Below are positions 1 to 10,690 of a stretch of DNA of 64,000 nucleotides, piece after piece. Location: positions 6,946,676-7,010,675 of the forward strand of contig CM030933.1 of assembly GCA_018136815.1 (NCBI GenBank), written 5' to 3'. Every line of letters begins with the position of its first letter. Within the stretch, counting starts at the first letter, position 1. Source of the stretch: Isochrysis galbana (Eukaryota; Haptophyta; Isochrysidales; Isochrysidaceae). The position numbers and the translations under genes are program-made. The notes under the pieces are model-generated. The model worked only from the letters and a program-made list of their open reading frames with translations. It had not been told where the DNA came from and did not search any database.

Positions 1-729
1 GGCTGACCACAGCATGTCGTCTCTCAGTGCTTTGCTGGGCAGCGTCAAGTAGCAGGACAGGAGGAGCCACGACTGCTCGAGCGCCCGCTGCGCATCGGAA
101 ATCGCTCGCTTTACCTCGCGTGGCCTCGCGCCCTCGAGCGAATCGATCGCTTCGCCATTGGCGAGCCGAGCGAGCAGCGGGTTCAAGCCGTTCTTCTTCG
201 GAACGAACTATCACAGGCGAAAGCAGGTCATTTGAGGACTGCGCCGGGTCGAGGCGTGTACCTCGTGAAGCTGGGTGTGGGACACGCCAAAACATGCTCA
301 ATAGCAAGCTACAACGCCGGTTGCGCGCACCTTGAGAACAGCATACAATTCCGGGTAGTGCTCCTGCACGCGCACCACCAGTTCGAGCAGGCCCTGAAGC
401 GCGATCTCGTACGTCTTTCGGCTCAGCTTGCGGGAGACGAGCAGGTGCGCCGCGAAGCCGCCGTCAGCCCATCTCCTCCAGCCATCCCCCTCCTCGGTCG
501 CTGCGTCGAGAGGCACAGCGGTCGCCACCTCTACAAACGTTGAGACGATAAGCTCGTATTCAGCAGGCGGGCGATCCCAGACGGGCCAGTCGGCGAAGCG
601 CGATGCCGGGTGCTCAAGCGCCGCGGGCTGCGCTGCCGAGAGGATGAGAGAGCGCTGCACAGCACGCGGAAGTCGCGGGGCAGCCGTCCAGCTGAGAGAG
701 AGGTGGCTGAGGAGGAGGAGGAGGAGCAT
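1..729 (-). CDS. secreted or plastid-targeted protein, N-terminal part (runs off left edge)
   Basis: Two exons are visible on the minus strand: 729-331 and 207-1 (continuing beyond the window), joined by a 123-nt GT-AG intron in phase 0. The ATG at 729 gives a strong signal peptide (MLLLLLLSHLSLSWTAA) followed by a basic, Ser/Ala-rich stretch, the pattern of secretory or secondary-plastid proteins. The remainder is helical and charged (about 200 residues visible) with no motif I recognise. An upstream in-frame TTG at 759 is not preferred because the ATG places the hydrophobic core at the very N-terminus. The second exon is open across its whole length in the only frame compatible with the splice, which supports the join. 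Function unknown. Confidence 0.55.
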
Positions 730-759
730 CACGCGTGGCGTGCGGCAATGAGCGCGCAA

Positions 760-1407
760 GCGTGGCTCGTTACGCGCTCGATTGGTGGCGTCTGCCGTAG
801 CACGCCCCCCGCTCCTCTCGGCTGTGGGCTCCTACTGCTCCTCCCTCCGCGCCTCCGCGCCTCTCCCTCGTCCCCCTTTTCGCCTTTCCCTCTCTGTCTC
901 TCTCTCTCGCCTCTGGCGCAGTCGCGCGGCTGCCCACAGAGAGGCTCTTCCGCTCTTCCGCCTTTGTCTTCTTTTCTTGATTCATCTGTGTGACATGGTA
1001 TTCATAGATCTATCCTCGTTGTCTCACACCCGATATTTCTGTGGTCTGTGGTTTCTCATCATGGTGTATGGAGTAGTAAACGTAATAGTAAGTACAAGAT
1101 ACAACCACTACCACACTCCGCCATCATCCTCCTCGTCATCATCAGTGTCTTGGCGAGTTGTTTTGTAGAGTGTTTGTCCGTAGTTGCGCGGGAGTAATAA
1201 CTACCGACCAACACTCTGCACATGCAATTGTTGTGGTTGTGGCGTTGTGGCCAATGCCATTGCCATTGGCCATTGGGCACTAAGCACTAAGCACTAACTA
1301 ATAACAATAACTCGTCCTATGTCCTATGTCCTATGTCCTATGGGCCTTTTTTATGGGGGGGCCATTAGTCATTAGTCACTCTCAATCTCACGCCACTGCT
1401 GCACCTA
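760..1407. other. intergenic, pyrimidine-rich and simple-repeat DNA
   Basis: This lies upstream of the minus-strand gene at the left edge. It holds a C/T-rich tract (about 830-985), four tandem copies of a GTCCTAT unit (about 1313-1340) and CATTGGC/CACTAAG microrepeats. No coding signal was seen. Confidence 0.5.
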
Positions 1408-2383
1408 CCTCCTACTAAGCCCTTACAGAAAGCTTGAAGCACTGGTTGCAAGCTTTGCTGATGCAAACAAGCTCAAGTTAACTGGCAAGCTTTGCTGATG
1501 TTCTCTCGGGCGCTAACATCAAGCTTTGTCAAGCTTTCAAGCCGGTTCGGGCGCGCGGGCGCGCCGCGGCGGCGCGCCGCCGGCCGCCGGGTACCGAACG
1601 CCGGGCAAGGGTTTGAATACATACAATTGCTGTGTAGTGGCCTGGTGGCTGGTGGCGACTCATTACTCATACCCATACAGCCCTCCTTCAACTCATTCAT
1701 GCGCTTATATCTTATATATATACGTATACGAGACACTCTAACACGAAACACGAGCAGGTTGCTGTGTTGCTGTGGCGCTGTGGCTACAACGTATATAGAC
1801 GAGTTAAGTTGTTAGTCGCGGCCGCGATTGTTGTATTGAAGCTGCAGGGAGAGCTCGATGTAGTCGCTGTAGCTGCTGTCTTGCGATTCACCGAAGGTGT
1901 CGTTCAGGATCGAGAACACTCGTTCAGGTGGCACCGAGTTGGGTGAGTTTGTGAGGATGGCGCGGAGGACGTATGCGAACGCCGGCACATCGGACTCGTG
2001 GCTACGCCAGAAATTGCCAAGGTCGAAGGTCTCATCCATCGAGACGAGCCCAGAGGCATGCAGGGAAAGTTGAGCTTCAAGTCTGTCGCCCATTTCGGCT
2101 CGCTCCCAAAAACCAAAACAACGATGGGTGCGAAGGGCGAGGGTGGGGGGGCGCGTAGGGGGGGGGGGGGGGGGCGGGGGGTCGGGGAAATATACTTGTG
2201 TAGCAAGGAATATTCGAGTTTTGTTGTACAAGCTTTAAGCTTTCCACCCAGCTTTGGTGGAACCTTAGATCCGACCAGCACTTGGACAAGCTTTTGGCCA
2301 AGCTTTGGTGTAAAAATCAACCAGCTCTCCAATCAAGCTATCCAGGATTTTGAGCAAGCTTTCCGTAAGGGCTTACCTCCTAC
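1408..2383 (-). mobile_element. non-autonomous hAT-type DNA transposon with intact ends
   Basis: The element spans 1416-2375 (960 bp). Its ends are inverted repeats: TAAGCCCTTAC, one variable base, then GAAAGCTTG (20 of 21 positions match). It is flanked by a perfect 8-bp direct repeat CCTCCTAC (1408-1415 and 2376-2383). An 8-bp target duplication is the hallmark of hAT elements, and the only coding trace inside is the hAT C-terminal dimerisation region. AAGCTTT motifs recur near both ends (1430-1540, 2225-2365) and could be subterminal transposase-binding repeats. The interior also has a long G-run (about 2157-2180). The element lacks the RNase H-like catalytic part, so it would depend on a transposase elsewhere. 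Confidence 0.85.
1812..2093 (-). pseudogene. hAT transposase C-terminal dimerisation domain, remnant
   Basis: This minus-strand reading frame encodes about 94 residues containing a VPAFAYVLRAILTNSPNSV segment followed by PPERVFSILNDTFG and ending in an LQLQYNN-type tail. This matches the conserved core of the hAT dimerisation domain (hydrophobic helix, then S-x-x-x-ERVFS, then Leu-rich helix and Asn). No catalytic domain or BED zinc finger is present in the element, so this is a truncated remnant carried by the non-autonomous transposon. An upstream extension to 2231 runs through poly-proline from a G-tract and is probably not meaningful. Confidence 0.75.
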
Positions 2384-2649
2384 TCCTACCTGGCAGCTGG
2401 CATCCTGACATGTGGCATGTGACATGTGCTGCTGAGCTCTCAACGCCAATCAATCCCCTCTAGATCTCTCCAGGTCTAGCTAGCCCACCGACCACCGAAA
2501 CCGAAACTCGGCGAGGGCAACGAGCTCCCCCTCCCCCCCCCCCCCCGGACCCCGAATTCTACCGCCGAGCGAGGCCATCTAGTATGGGAAAAACGATTTG
2601 ACATCACCAGAGAGGAATGGAAACACATATAGCTAGGCTCTACACCCTA
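2384..2649. other. intergenic, no feature recognised
   Basis: This is short spacer DNA with a C-run at about 2527-2547. It lies between the hAT element and a fold-back repeat. No reading frame or structured element could be supported. Confidence 0.4.
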
Positions 2650-3080
2650 CAACTAAGTTTATACTTGGTTGACCCATTGGGGGGGCACGAGCCCCCATCT
2701 GGCGGCCCCTGGAGGCACCTGGCTCCTGGAGGCCAGCTCAGGGGGCAGAGGAGGCTGGGGCTGGGCCCTGGCCTCCCCTGCCTGCCTCTCCCTCGCTGGC
2801 GCTCCTGAGCCTCTGGGGCCCCCAGTCTGCACCTGTCTGCCTGTCGACCAGGGGGGGAGGGGAGGTTGGAGCATTGGGCTGGCCACGACTGGCCAGGATG
2901 GGCGAATGGCGAATGGGGCGAGAGCCTGTGGGCAAGGGAGTGGGTCAGCAGGGCAGTGGCCTCCTGGCAAGCCATCAGGCATGCCAGGAGGATGGGTGGT
3001 TCCTCCCCCACGGCAGGGGAGGAGTGGAGAGAGAGGGGGGCTCGTGCCCCCCCATGGGTCAACCAAGTATAAACTTAGTT
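2650..3080 (-). repeat. family A repeat, fold-back form with hairpin at both ends
   Basis: Both ends carry the family A tip in inverted orientation: AACTAAGTTTATACTTGG, then GTTGACCCAT, then a G-run/CACGAG/C-run hairpin. The body, read on the minus strand, is the same as the first half of the full-length copies at 10707 and 47004 (GTCGACAGGCAGACAGGTGC block, CTGGCCTCCAGGAG block). The 3' module of those copies is missing and is replaced by an inverted tip. No direct repeat was found at its borders. Confidence 0.75.
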
Positions 3081-3600
3081 CCGGAGAACACTTGATACTA
3101 GTAGTACATACTTTTCCGTCTCCGTCGCTTCATTTAGAGATTTCCATCGCTGAATCTAACCCAATATCTTCAGATGTTTTTTAAGAGAAGTATTTTTTTC
3201 ACAATTGCTATTGAGCCGTCTCGAATACCTTGATATTCTTAGTGCAGGCCGCCCTATCGAGGGGAGTGGGCCAAGATGGCCCTGGTGAGACGACCAACCC
3301 ACCCTTGCCCGCTTGCGAGCTAGCCTCAGGCTTACGCCCAACGTCTTGATCACCGCGCCGCCGTTCGCCCAGCCACGTGGGGACACTGCCGGCAACGAGA
3401 GACATAGCGAAAAGAAAAAAGCCACGCAACCCGAGCACACGGAAGCTCAAAGAAGAACGCCGAAAGAAGTAACTCGTCGGTAGTGATGCCCAGAAGAAAA
3501 AAGCAACGGCAACATTGGTCCGGCTGGCATGGGCACCTTATACCTGCGGGAGGCGAACGAATGCAAGGTAAGGCATCAAGGCGAGGTGTCATGAAGCAGG
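3081..3600. other. repeat debris
   Basis: An ATCTTCAGATGTTTT motif at about 3167 is shared with the family B copies near 21240, 28735, 38280 and 60000. The rest is unassigned; no open reading frame resembles a known protein. Confidence 0.35.
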
Positions 3601-6180
3601 GCCACGGAAGAATTTTGTGTTTAGATTGTCCCGTGTATGGTTTTCCTCCGCCTTCATCGCGCAAGCGGCTGACAGGAGGTTTGAGATATACAATGGTGCT
3701 GAAGGCCGCACAGCTTTCGCCGGGCTCAACAGCAATGATGTCGAATGTTAGCGTGCGAGCCATACACCATGAGCTTGCCTTTCGGCAGGTGCCTCAGTAC
3801 CACGCAGGGCTGTGTCCGGGGTTTCAATCCCGTCCATCAGTTCCATTCATATGGAGAAGGGTTGGGAGCATGTGCTCGTCCAGGGGCCAGAGTTAGTGAG
3901 ACATTGGGTGTGCGGCGAGATGCTCCATATGGGGGTATCAGGGGCACCAAGTGCGCTAAGACATCCAAGGAAGTGTTTGCCTTCATCGATGGCGGATTAG
4001 GCCATCGCTAAGGAAAGAACTGCGAATGTAAAGTCATCCTCATCGCGCCTTGATGCTCCCAGGGGAGAAGATGGAGGCAGTCGACCAGGGCGATCAAGGG
4101 GCTCGAGGATCAGCATACCTAGGTGATGAGGATCAAAGCTTGGACGTGGGTTGATTACCTCTACATCCTGCAAGGGTCAGGAAATCAAATTTTCAGTCAA
4201 GACGACGGTGAGGAGGATAGGTGATGAAGGAAAGGAGCAAGGTGCTGAGGGCGGCGCATTCGGAAAGGGCTATTCCTCAGCACGGGCTAGCTATGACAGG
4301 GATAACTGTAGAGAGCGATTCGTCACAATGCCCCACCCGGGCGATGACCGTCAAGTGAGAGCCTATGCGTGCAAGAGATGGCATACACCTGCGTTCGTCG
4401 AGACGACTGAGGTCTTGGGGCGACTGGGCGTCTGCGATAAGGGCGACACGACAGGGTTGAGGGATCGAACAACAAGAACGAACGTGGGTGTGAGTGTGGA
4501 GGTATGTACAAGGGTGAGTCGCGTCACTTGCTTCATCGACCATGGAACAGAGGGCCTTGGCTCGTGAGTCGAATGGCTCGGCCCCTGAAGTGCGTGTGCC
4601 GAGGCTACTCGGCTGCACGCTCACACGGCTGGTGGATGCGGCCAGTCGTCGTCGATGCTGCAAGCAGCTCCGACCACCACGGCGCAACCAGTTTGAGCGG
4701 AGCGCGATATTGAGCTCGGGTGCGGGAAAAGGCAGCGGAGCTAGTGAACGCGAGAGGGAATGCCAAGTCTCAGCCCCGAAAGATGATTGAGAAGTGACCT
4801 CAGCGGCCATAGCCATCAGAGACACAGGAAGCTGAGTCATCACAGACTTGGGAGTCACACTGAAGACCATCAAGCATATGGTGGCTAACATACCTGCAAG
4901 CGCGGTGTGCAGGGGTAGAGGTGAGAAGACGGAAGGAATAAGGCGTTGGATCAACAGCACACAATAATATGGGGCGCTACGGTCAGCATCAGAGCAGTTG
5001 GATTGGTATGTGTGTCTTCAGTCTGAATCAGAAGCAGAACTGAACATGGGTTATCCTCACGCGCTGCATAGCTGCGCAGGCAAGCACTGCGCTCAGGAAG
5101 CCACGATGATCAGTCGCCCTACGCCCCAGTACTGGCAAAGCCTGGAGCTGGGGTAGTCGAATCATAGTCGATCATTTGGGGAAAGAAGTGTTGTCGTCCT
5201 TTCACCGTGGCTTCGCAAATTGTGGCACGGGGAGGCGAATGGTGTTGGGGGTGATCAGCTGCGTCACCTTTGTGGCATCATTGGGAAAGTGCCCGGCTCG
5301 ACTGCTAGCCAAAAAATCGGTAAGGGGAATAAATCCTGCAACGGGGGCGGAAGATTGGCGACCACGAGGGTCAGTGCAAGCGGGCAAATCGGTGTCGCAC
5401 AAGACAGGTCAGGATGCAGTGATAGAAACACTGCAGCTGGTTTAAACGTGACATCAGTATGCGCTTCAACTAACTCGTCAATGCACATGTAAGTGCTTAG
5501 ACTGAACGCCTAAATGAAGCGGTTGTGAGGTTGCTGGTGTGGTGAAGGAAGGTGAAGGGTGGTGAAGGGTGGAAGGACGAGCAGGCATCAGAAGAAAGAG
5601 AAGTCGTAAAAGGTTTGGTGGTCCCCAGCCCTATCAATAAAATTGAACCTGCGGCGGGTAAGACATTATATACCATGGCATCCCTTGCTTGCTCGTCCAG
5701 TGTGGGGGGGAGTTGTGGCCGACGTCGACTCGTGGACTCCAGGTCCCGCGCACCTGCTAATATCGAGTCCTCGTGAATCAAACGAGTTCAAAAACAAAAT
5801 CAATCAGTCGCGCCTGCATTCAGATGGGGGGAGCGGTACAGAAGGGACGATGGGCTTGAAGACAAGGAGCTGGGTGTCGGATGCAACTCCAGAGGTGGAA
5901 GCACAGAGAGCAGCCACCTCAACCATTGTGCATCACCTCACTGTGGCATGTCGCTGACGACCCCGAAAAGGCAAGGGGAAGGCCCCAGCAGGGAGATACC
6001 GAATGCGCGTCGGGAGGCCGGAAACACGCCTAGCGGGGTGCGCACCATTGGGAGAAGATGAAATCGTGTCCGAGCGGAGAGCTCTCATGGTCAAAAGTGT
6101 ACAGGACCTGCGACAGCAGCAAGATGGTGGGGCGGGATTGAATTTCCGACACTCGAAACATCCGGACACCGAGGGCATGG
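3600..6180 (-). pseudogene. possible degraded Ty1/copia-like retroelement
   Basis: Scattered minus-strand fragments look like copia integrase pieces. Around 6100-6178 a GCFECRKFNPAPPSC stretch followed by RALRSDTISSSP resembles the integrase zinc motif and the first catalytic Asp region. Around 3640-3760 EPGESCAAF followed by VSRLRDEGG resembles the GYEPGSKAY...VSRDVVFDEG segment found after the integrase core. Frames are broken by many stops, and no reverse transcriptase motif was found. The interior (about 4000-5900) shows no long reliable frame. This reading is tentative; the stretch could also be ordinary non-coding DNA. Confidence 0.25.
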
Positions 6181-6199
6181 GCGCACGGAAACCAGTGTG

Positions 6200-7563
6200 T
6201 CTGGTTCACTATTCCACTCTTGATTTTGGAAACAGAAATGTAATTTCTGGCTCACTGCCCAAGAGTGGGGGCGCTGAGCAGACAAGAGGGGGATAAGTCA
6301 CCTGATCTGTGACGGCCATTAGCAAGATTCAGAGGGGAAATGACGTGGCCCACATGCCATTGTAGCGCTCCTGAGGGGTGGCAAGAGTTGGGGGAAGATC
6401 AGGATCGATGAGAGTGGGCTAGCCAAACGCACAGAGCATCCACACGTGGCCATCGGAGTAACTATGACATGTTGCAACCTCAGCGGGGCGCGTGGCCACC
6501 TGGCTTGCGAATGAGGGGTCGTCACGCGGCCACGTACACCACGCGGCTAACGCGCACGCGGACCATGTCGCGCAGCCGGCCGGGGAGGGGAAGGGGGGGA
6601 GGGAGGGAAGGGGGGTAGGGAGGGGCGCGCACCCACTGGCCGGAGGGAGGGGGGGCGACGAGCGAGGGCGAAGGGCGCGCGCGCGGGGGGGGGGAGAAGG
6701 GGGGGGGGGGGGGGGGGGGGGGGGAGGGCGGGGCACGAGGCCCCCGAGGCGGGAGCGGCGACGGCGGGAGCAAGGGGGGGGGGTCGACGATGGTAGCTTC
6801 TACAGGAGGCCCCCCCCGAAGTTTAAAACAGAACCCCCACACTCCCGCCCCCCCTCCGCGCGGGGGGAAGGCCGCTCGCAGGCGCCAAGGAGAGGGAAGG
6901 AACCAAAAGAGAAGTATCATAGTGGTTTGGTTCTCTCTCTCTCTTCTCGTCTTCTCCTATTTTTGGATGTTGGGCTTTCTGATGTACGAGTAAAATTGTG
7001 TATGCCGAGAGGTGAATCATGTGAGGTCGTCGCCATAGCCTCTCTCCTTCTCTCTCTCTCGGAATCTTCTGAGAGAGAGAGAGAGAGAGAGATCCGGTGC
7101 GGGAGGATGCTGTGGCGGGGCGGGCGGGGGCCGCTCTCGGTGAGGAAGAAAAGGAGAAGAACAGCTGAAGGAGGAGAAAGAGAAGGAAGCGAGAGCGAGG
7201 CATCTCTCAAATAGTAGGGAGAAAAAAGGCGCGCGTGCGTGGGAGAGAGAAGAAACGAACTCCCCGTCCGATCGACTTCTTCTCTCTTTGTTTGCCTTCT
7301 TCTTGCCCTCTCTCTCTCCCCCTCTAGAGTAGAGTCTAATCCTTGGAGCTCGCGTCACAGGAGTACACTCACTCTCCTCCCCTTTTCCCTCTCTACTTTA
7401 CGAATCTCTCTCCTCTCTTCCTCTCTCTCTCCTCTCTCCCTTCTCCTCTCGTCTCTCTCGTCTCTCCCCCACATCTCCTGCCCTTCCCTCCCTCTCCCAC
7501 ATCTCTGCCGCCCCACTTCTCGCCCTTGTGCTCGTCCTGCCCTTCCCCTGCCTTTGTATCACC
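6200..7563. promoter_or_regulatory. upstream region of the MFS gene: G-runs, polypurine and polypyrimidine tracts
   Basis: G-runs (6580-6780, including more than 20 consecutive G around 6700), a GA run (7072-7092) and a long C/T-rich tract (7260-7540) directly precede the start codon at 7564. Long reading frames here (for example 6492-7214) are artefacts of low complexity. The CT tract probably lies in the promoter or 5' leader, but no TATA box was recognised. Confidence 0.4.
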
Positions 7564-9352
7564 ATGCGCTCAGCCGCGCTTGTGCTGCTAGTGGCGGGCG
7601 CGTGGGTGGCGCACGCATTAGCACCGCCGCACGTCCGCCCGCCCGCCATCCGCACTCCCCGCCTCGCTCTGCCCTTTGCCAAGCTCGACCTGCGTGAGTC
7701 TCCCACCATTCCGGCTGAGCTGAGCGAGTCAACAAAGCTCTCTGAACCCCCCACGATGGTGGCGCCTTGGCTCGCGTCCGGACTGCCTGTGCTCGCGCTC
7801 TGCTGCATCATCGCCGCAATCTGCTCCCTCGACCGCGTCGTTATGTCCGTCGCCATATTGCCCATGGGGGAGCAGTACGGCTACTCTGACTCGACCCGCG
7901 GCCTCATCGCGTCTGCCTTCTCATTCGGCTACTTCCTCGGGCTGGGCCCGGCGGGGCTAGCCTCATCGTCCACCTCACCCAAGGCGGTGCTCGGTGCCGG
8001 CCTGGTCATCTGGAGTCTGGCGCAAGCCGTGACGCCTGCCGTTGCCGAGGTGGGAATGGCGCCGCTCCTCTTTGCGCGCGCGATGATGGGGATCGGCGAG
8101 GCAGCTGCGATCCCTTCGCTGCAGGTCATCGCGGCCAACTTCGTACCCGCATCCTCCCGCTCCAAGTTCTGGGGAGTACTCACCGCCTGTCTCTCGCTTG
8201 GCACCATTACCGCCTACTCGTTCACTCCCCCCATCGTCACCAATCTCGGGTGGCCCAGTGCCTTCGAAATCTTTGGCGTCGTCGGCCTCTTCGTTGCGCT
8301 CTTCTGGGCGCTCTTGGGTGCCGACCTGCCCATGACGACGGCTGGTGCAAGCACTGGAATCCGTAAGCCCAGTGAGCTGGCAGCGGCCACGGGAAAGCCG
8401 GAGGGGACCGAGGTAGACATGGAGAACGAGGAGGTGCCATGGGGAGAGATGGCATCATCACGCCCTGTCTGGGCCTTGTGCGCAGCACATGCCTCCTCTA
8501 ACTTCTTCTTGTACTTTGCTCTCTCATGGCTCCCCACCTATTTTGCATGTGTGTTCCCACCCCCACCGTTCCACGCGACGAGGCCTCACTAGTTATGCGC
8601 GCAGCTGCTACGCGAGGACCATCTTCTACATGCTGTCACCTATGGGGTGCACATCGCTCATGACTTCTCTTGTCCCAACCCCGCCCCACCAGATCAATTC
8701 GACTTAAGCACTGCCGATGCCGCCTCTGCTGCACAGCTCCCCTTCGTGGCTGCAGCTGTCGCGTCCCTATGTGCGGGCACCGTGTGTGACGCTCTTGTGG
8801 AACGCCAACTGCTCGAACTCACTACGGCGCGTAAACTCATGCAGGGCATCGCGTGCTTGGGTCCAGCCTCATGTGTCCTGGCGCTTGCAGCTGGAGGCGC
8901 TTCCAGCAGAGACAGCGCAGAGCTCATCTTTGTCTTCGCACTCTTTTGCCAAGTACGTGTGCACTGTGCATGCGGCTCTCGCACACCAAAGACTAGCGCA
9001 TCGTTTCTCTCTCGTCCGATGCTCACGCACTAGCTCACCGCGTGCGGCTCGACTGCCGTCTCGCTTCCTATTGGCTTTACTGACATCGCCCCTTCACGCT
9101 ATGTAGGCTTGCTCGTCGGCGGGATTCGGGTGTGCGGCACAAGATATTTCGCGCCGATATGCGGCGCTCTTGTATGGTGCCACTTCTGCAGTTGCTGTCA
9201 TCTCGGGGGCGTTTGGTCAGTATCTCACGGGCGCCATTTTGGATGCCACGGGGCGAGATTTCACCTCTATTTTTTTACTCACGGCTGTGGTGGAGCTGCT
9301 GGGGTTCTGCGCATTCACAGCGTGGTGGAACTCTGAGCGGACCTTTGACTGA
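7564..9352 (+). CDS. plastid-targeted MFS anion transporter, PHT4/SLC17-like
   Basis: Three exons (7564-8548, 8693-8952, 9107-9352) give 496 residues; both introns are GT-AG (144 and 154 nt; phases 1 and 0). Residues 1-20 form a signal peptide ending in AHA, followed by a proline/arginine-rich transit-like region: a bipartite secondary-plastid leader. The body has the SLC17/PHT4 hallmarks: a DRVVMSVAILPM motif after the first helix, the ARAMMGIGEAAAIPSL motif with SRSKFWG, and PVWALCAAHASSNFFLYF before a WLPTYF motif at the exon 1 end. Relatives move phosphate, ascorbate or other organic anions across plastid membranes. The substrate cannot be told from the sequence. The last helices (exon 3) end in a short tail with no sorting signal. 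Confidence 0.88.
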
Positions 9353-9980
9353 TCCTCACCCATCATTCCAGCTCCGTGTTACACGAAGACGTCAACGCGT
9401 CTCTTTCTGCACATCTTTCTCGTCCCCAAGGCACCCTATAAGAGCACATGAGCTTAACGCGGTGTGCTCGGAGGCTTGCCGACGGAGGTGCCTGGGTGCA
9501 CTCGATCACATCGGCCAATCACGGCGACAACCACGCACTCTCACCCTCCTCAATTGCCGGGGGTGCTTGGGCTAGAAGCGGCCACGTTCCCTGGCGTAAT
9601 GTCATCATGATTCGGCTAGAAATGCCGCTCTGGACCCGAGAAGCTCTCGAGCTGAGAGGGAGCGACCCCACAAAACGTTGGTTGGGTCTATTACTCCTTA
9701 CGACCCTTGGTTCTCGCGGCCATTCGGGAATCGTGGCCATCGGGAATCATAGCCATCAATCGGGCCGGGCCGCTATTGCTTAGGCCGGTCATTGTTTCGG
9801 CGCGTCAAGAGGTATGTTGTTGCGTCGGTTTGAGAGCGTACCGTGGTAAGCCTACGCCTGCCTACGTACATTGTGTATGCATCGTCGTCGTGTGCTATTG
9901 TATATTGTATGTCCTTGACTCACTCATACATATCGCGACGGAGAATTTATGTTTGCTACTCGCTCAAACATATCGCGGTG
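9353..9980. other. intergenic, nothing recognised
   Basis: This is 3' flanking DNA of the MFS gene. It contains short CATCGGGAATC repeats (about 9722-9770) but no gene-like signal. Confidence 0.35.
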
Positions 9981-9981
9981 C

Positions 9982-10620
9982 CAACTAAGTTTATACTTAT
10001 GGAGTTCGGCATGGGGGGGCGCCTCGCGCGCTCCCTCTCAGGCTCCAACTCCCCTCCGGGGGAGCTGTCGGTCACCCCCACGCTCTGCCACTTCGGCTGG
10101 GCACTCATTAACACCACCCAACCCCCCACTGGTCGCAAGCCGCACTCCCACGCCCGCGCTAGGCCTGCCCTCGAGTTGACTCCACCGCCAATCCCTGCAT
10201 CGCCAGGCTGTGCCAGTCATGGAACTCTGGGCGGCACCCATGGCCGGCGAGGCGAGCGGCGTGGGAGAGGCAGGGGGGACCAAGGGTTGAGCCCTGGCCT
10301 CCACTGCACTGCCCCCTGAGCTGCCTCTGCCGGCCCTCTATCGCATTCATCCTAGATGATGCGATTTCCAGGCTCTCATTTCCAGGTCCTTTGCCGTGCG
10401 GCCACACGGTGAAGCTCAGGTACTTCTAGGTTGGTAGGGTTCGTCCCTAGCGGCCTAGAATTCGAGTTCTCGAACCTATCTATTGTTAAAATAGGGGGCA
10501 ATGGGGGCGCTCTGCGCCCCCCTACACCGGGCACTAACTTCCCTCCGGGGGGGCCCGTCAGTCACTCTCACGCCCTGCCTCTTGGCGCCAAAGCGCCGCG
10601 CTAACCGCCGGTGCTGCTCG
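9982..10620 (+). repeat. hairpin-capped repeat, family E-related mosaic
   Basis: It starts with the AACTAAGTTTATACTT tip shared with family A, but its body (GCCGCACTCCCACGCCCG, GGCGGCACCCATGGCC and so on, about 10135-10320) matches the repeat at 56940-57200 and, in part, 16450-16600. A second G-run/C-run hairpin and a CTCCGGGGG block at 10500-10560 look like another partial copy. No direct flanking repeat was identified. Confidence 0.55.
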
Positions 10621-10690
10621 CGACGGAGCGGCTCAGAGCCCTCCGGTCACGCTCGACTCAACACCCTCCAGGAGCCCTGACGAGAGGATC

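Noticed and set aside
4277..4960. Minus-strand frame of 227 residues
   Set aside because: No motif, ordinary hydrophobic/Ser mix, and the surrounding region shows only retroelement debris.
6492..7214. Long plus-strand frame (240 residues)
   Set aside because: It is made of Gly/Arg and Ser/Arg repeats from G-runs and GA/CT tracts; no domain, and it lies in the upstream region of the MFS gene.
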